From the NCBI GenBank assembly GCA_009663005.1, contig CM018889.1:2726983-2736982 (forward strand): a DNA stretch of 10,000 nt, written 5' to 3'. Source of the stretch: Actinidia chinensis. Taxonomy: Eukaryota; Streptophyta; Magnoliopsida; Ericales; Actinidiaceae. Below the pieces are notes generated by a model. That model saw only the letters and a list, made by a program, of their open reading frames with translations, had not been told where the DNA came from and searched no databases. Shown one piece after another: positions 8,615 through 10,000 of this stretch. The translations under genes were made by a program, and so were the position numbers. Within the stretch, counting starts at the first letter, position 1, and each line of letters starts with the position of its first letter.

Positions 8615-8876
8615 TATTACAAAGTCATTCAAAAAATTAAAAAAAAAATATGACGTAATTTAAAATATACATTGAGAAAATATCAATATCAATGTCAATA
8701 ACTGGTGAAAAGTTATCAATATATTTATCAGAAAGAAAGAAAAGAATAATACATCCCAAATATGCATTGTGAGAATTTCCTCAAACACAAATTTTGAAGT
8801 TGATAAAATATCAATTTGTGAGGATTTAGTAGATATAAAATGAGAACATATCAATTTGCAATATGAGAAAATATTT
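8431..8876 (+). repeat. Degenerate array of TGAGAAAATATCAATT-type units
   Basis: Variants of a TGAGAA(A/G)(A/T)TATCAAT word recur at about 8431, 8525, 8563, 8672, 8703, 8769, 8801, 8840 and 8863, at irregular spacing of roughly 25-110 bases. Clear examples are TTGAGAAAATATCAATATC (8672-8690) and TGAGAACATATCAATTTGC (8840-8858). Weaker copies may extend left to about 8224. It looks like an old minisatellite inside the hAT-like element. The minus-strand frame at 8660-8854 is just this array read through. Confidence 0.5.
8584..8613 (+). repeat. Poly-C homopolymer, 30 bases
   Basis: Thirty uninterrupted C residues sit in DNA that is otherwise strongly AT-rich. The minus strand is G30, which could form G-quadruplex structures; the plus strand could form i-motifs. 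Length in such runs is unstable and error-prone in both sequencing and replication, so the exact number is not reliable. Confidence 0.9.
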
Positions 8877-9532
8877 CATAGATAAGCGTTTTGATTTTGG
8901 AATCTTAAAATAAAAGATTTTGAATTCAATTTTTTTTAACTCTTACGATTCAACAATAAAAAATATAAACGAAACAAAAATGTACCTCTATAAGAATACA
9001 AAAGTCTAAATTTTAAAAATTTTAAAAATAGACTTTTTTGACTAATCAGGAGTTGGGCTATTTTATATTATACGTACGTTGTAAATGCGACCAAATATAA
9101 TAAATCCTTTTAAGAAAAGACTTTTTAGTTAGCTGGTTTAAGTATAAGTTTTCTTAAATGGAGCCTAGTATATTATCTTTACAAAAAATCTAACCCTAAT
9201 AATCTTGTTGTTGCTTTTTAATTTCTTTTATTTATGGATATCTTAATTTAGGGACATCTACGGTTATGTAACATCTTAGAATCTAGCACTATAGAGTATT
9301 AGTAGAAAAATTTATCATGAATTGTTTATTATGTCAACTTATATATACTGATTGTTTAGTGGAAAATTTAATTAATTTATTAGCAAAATCCAACAGTTAT
9401 TTTTTAGGTTCGGATTACTGATTCCAAGTTTAGAAGGATTAGATTGGTTTGAAAATTCAAAAATTGTAGGGTTTGGTTCGGGATTTGATTTTACTTAAAA
9501 CCGAATCAATACGATCCGTGGAAATACCCCTA

Positions 9533-9779
9533 TAAATAGGTGAAAAACACATGAAAATACAAATCAATCCAAATTCAAATATATGAATTTTCAGATTCGA
9601 ATTTTTGTTAATAAATTCCGGATTTTTTCGGATCTAATTCGGATTTTATACTATAACACAGGCCAAGTTGACTCTGCCGTTTATGTTGGAAATTATAATC
9701 AATAGCTGCTGTATAGTGTATATTTTGTCATATTAGCAACAAACCAACCTTTTATGGGGAGATTTGTGAATGAAAAAGA
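9533..9779. other. Spacer between two element candidates
   Basis: An AT-rich stretch with GGATTTTTTCGGATC and TTCGGATTTTA words near 9618-9645 that resemble the TTCGG-rich subterminal sequence of the hAT-like end to its left. It could be part of another nested or earlier hAT relic. No gene is seen. Confidence 0.35.
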
Positions 9780-9935
9780 AAAGGGTAAATTTCACTAAAC
9801 TTACCATAAGTTTTTTATAAATACAGTCACATCTCTGTAGTGTCAGAAGCAAACACTGACTTCCCTGAATTTGAAATTAATGTTTCAGATTCAAATTGGA
9901 GCTCATTTTGTGGCAAAAATGCAAATTTGCCCTTT
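9780..9935. mobile_element. MITE-like segment with 13-bp inverted ends
   Basis: AAAGGGTAAATTT (9780-9792) and AAATTTGCCCTTT (9923-9935) are inverted copies matching at 12 of 13 positions, 156 bases end to end. The interior has no coding capacity. GGTAAATTTCAC...AAATTTGCCC boundaries are familiar from short dispersed plant repeats. A clear target-site duplication is not seen by eye. The rest of the window to 10000 is AT-rich without features. Confidence 0.45.
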
Positions 9936-10000
9936 AATTTAGGGATTCCAAAATTTTTTCCATCAAATATTACACATAAGATAAATAAATATTCTATCTT

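Larger units (their letters stand above)
8002..9532. mobile_element. Probable non-autonomous hAT-type transposon
   Basis: The left end begins TAGGTATGTCCC at 8002, followed by subterminal CAGTTCGGTCCGAATC and GTTTGGTTCG. The right end, read outward on the minus strand from 9532, is TAGGGGTATTTCCACGG, followed by GATTCGGTTTTAAG and CGAACCAAACC. TAGGGGTGT-like termini with GGTTCGG/CCGAAC-rich subterminal sequence are typical of plant hAT elements and their deleted derivatives. The interior (about 1.5 kb) has no transposase, a degenerate repeat array and a poly-C tract. The 8-base flanks TGAAAAGT and TAAATAGG agree at only 5 of 8 positions, so a target duplication is not established. The two ends could also belong to two different relics: both carry CCGAATCAATA in the same orientation. 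Confidence 0.5.

Noticed and set aside
8660..8854. 64-codon minus-strand frame with a hydrophobic tail
   Set aside because: It is the degenerate repeat array read in antisense; hydrophobicity comes from AT-rich codons.
8431..8876. CRISPR-like array
   Set aside because: Repeats are degenerate and irregularly spaced, no cas genes are present, and the DNA is plant-like.

Overview
The window looks like AT-rich intergenic DNA from a flowering plant nuclear genome, most likely a dicot. The grounds are the long A/T runs, the lack of any long intact ORF, a nuclear-type tRNA-Ala relic, transposon ends of plant hAT character, and one broken copy of a small plant-type membrane protein gene. I find no intact protein-coding gene. 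The species cannot be told from the sequence.

Layout, left to right. Positions 1-1400 hold a short perfect hairpin, a weak candidate for a degraded copia-type LTR with a primer-binding-site-like motif, three 22-bp units built on ACACGTG/ACACATG, and a purine-rich block. Positions 1400-2240 are AT-rich, with an imperfect foldback around 1800 built on an AACCGGTT motif. Positions 2250-3120 look like a decayed non-autonomous DNA transposon with CCGG-rich ends and a small internal tandem repeat. Positions 3120-5330 are AT-rich with nothing convincing except a 21-bp palindrome.

Positions about 5450-6220 are the only gene-like segment. It is a GC-rich island carrying an intronless pseudogene on the plus strand, with a TATA-like box, a start codon in good context, two in-frame stops, at least one frameshift and a possible poly(A) signal. 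The pieces read as a small multi-pass membrane protein. Positions 7005-7084, minus strand, are a tRNA-Ala(AGC) relic with about seven inserted bases. Positions 8002-9532 are bounded by hAT-like ends and contain a 30-base C homopolymer and an array of degenerate TGAGAA...TATCAAT repeats. Positions 9780-9935 are a short MITE-like segment between 13-bp inverted repeats.

No set of genes here works together as a pathway or system. The region is best read as a graveyard of mobile elements around one dead gene copy and one dead tRNA. I saw no sign of a new biological system; the most informative items are the pseudogene, the tRNA relic and the repeat array inside the hAT-like element.
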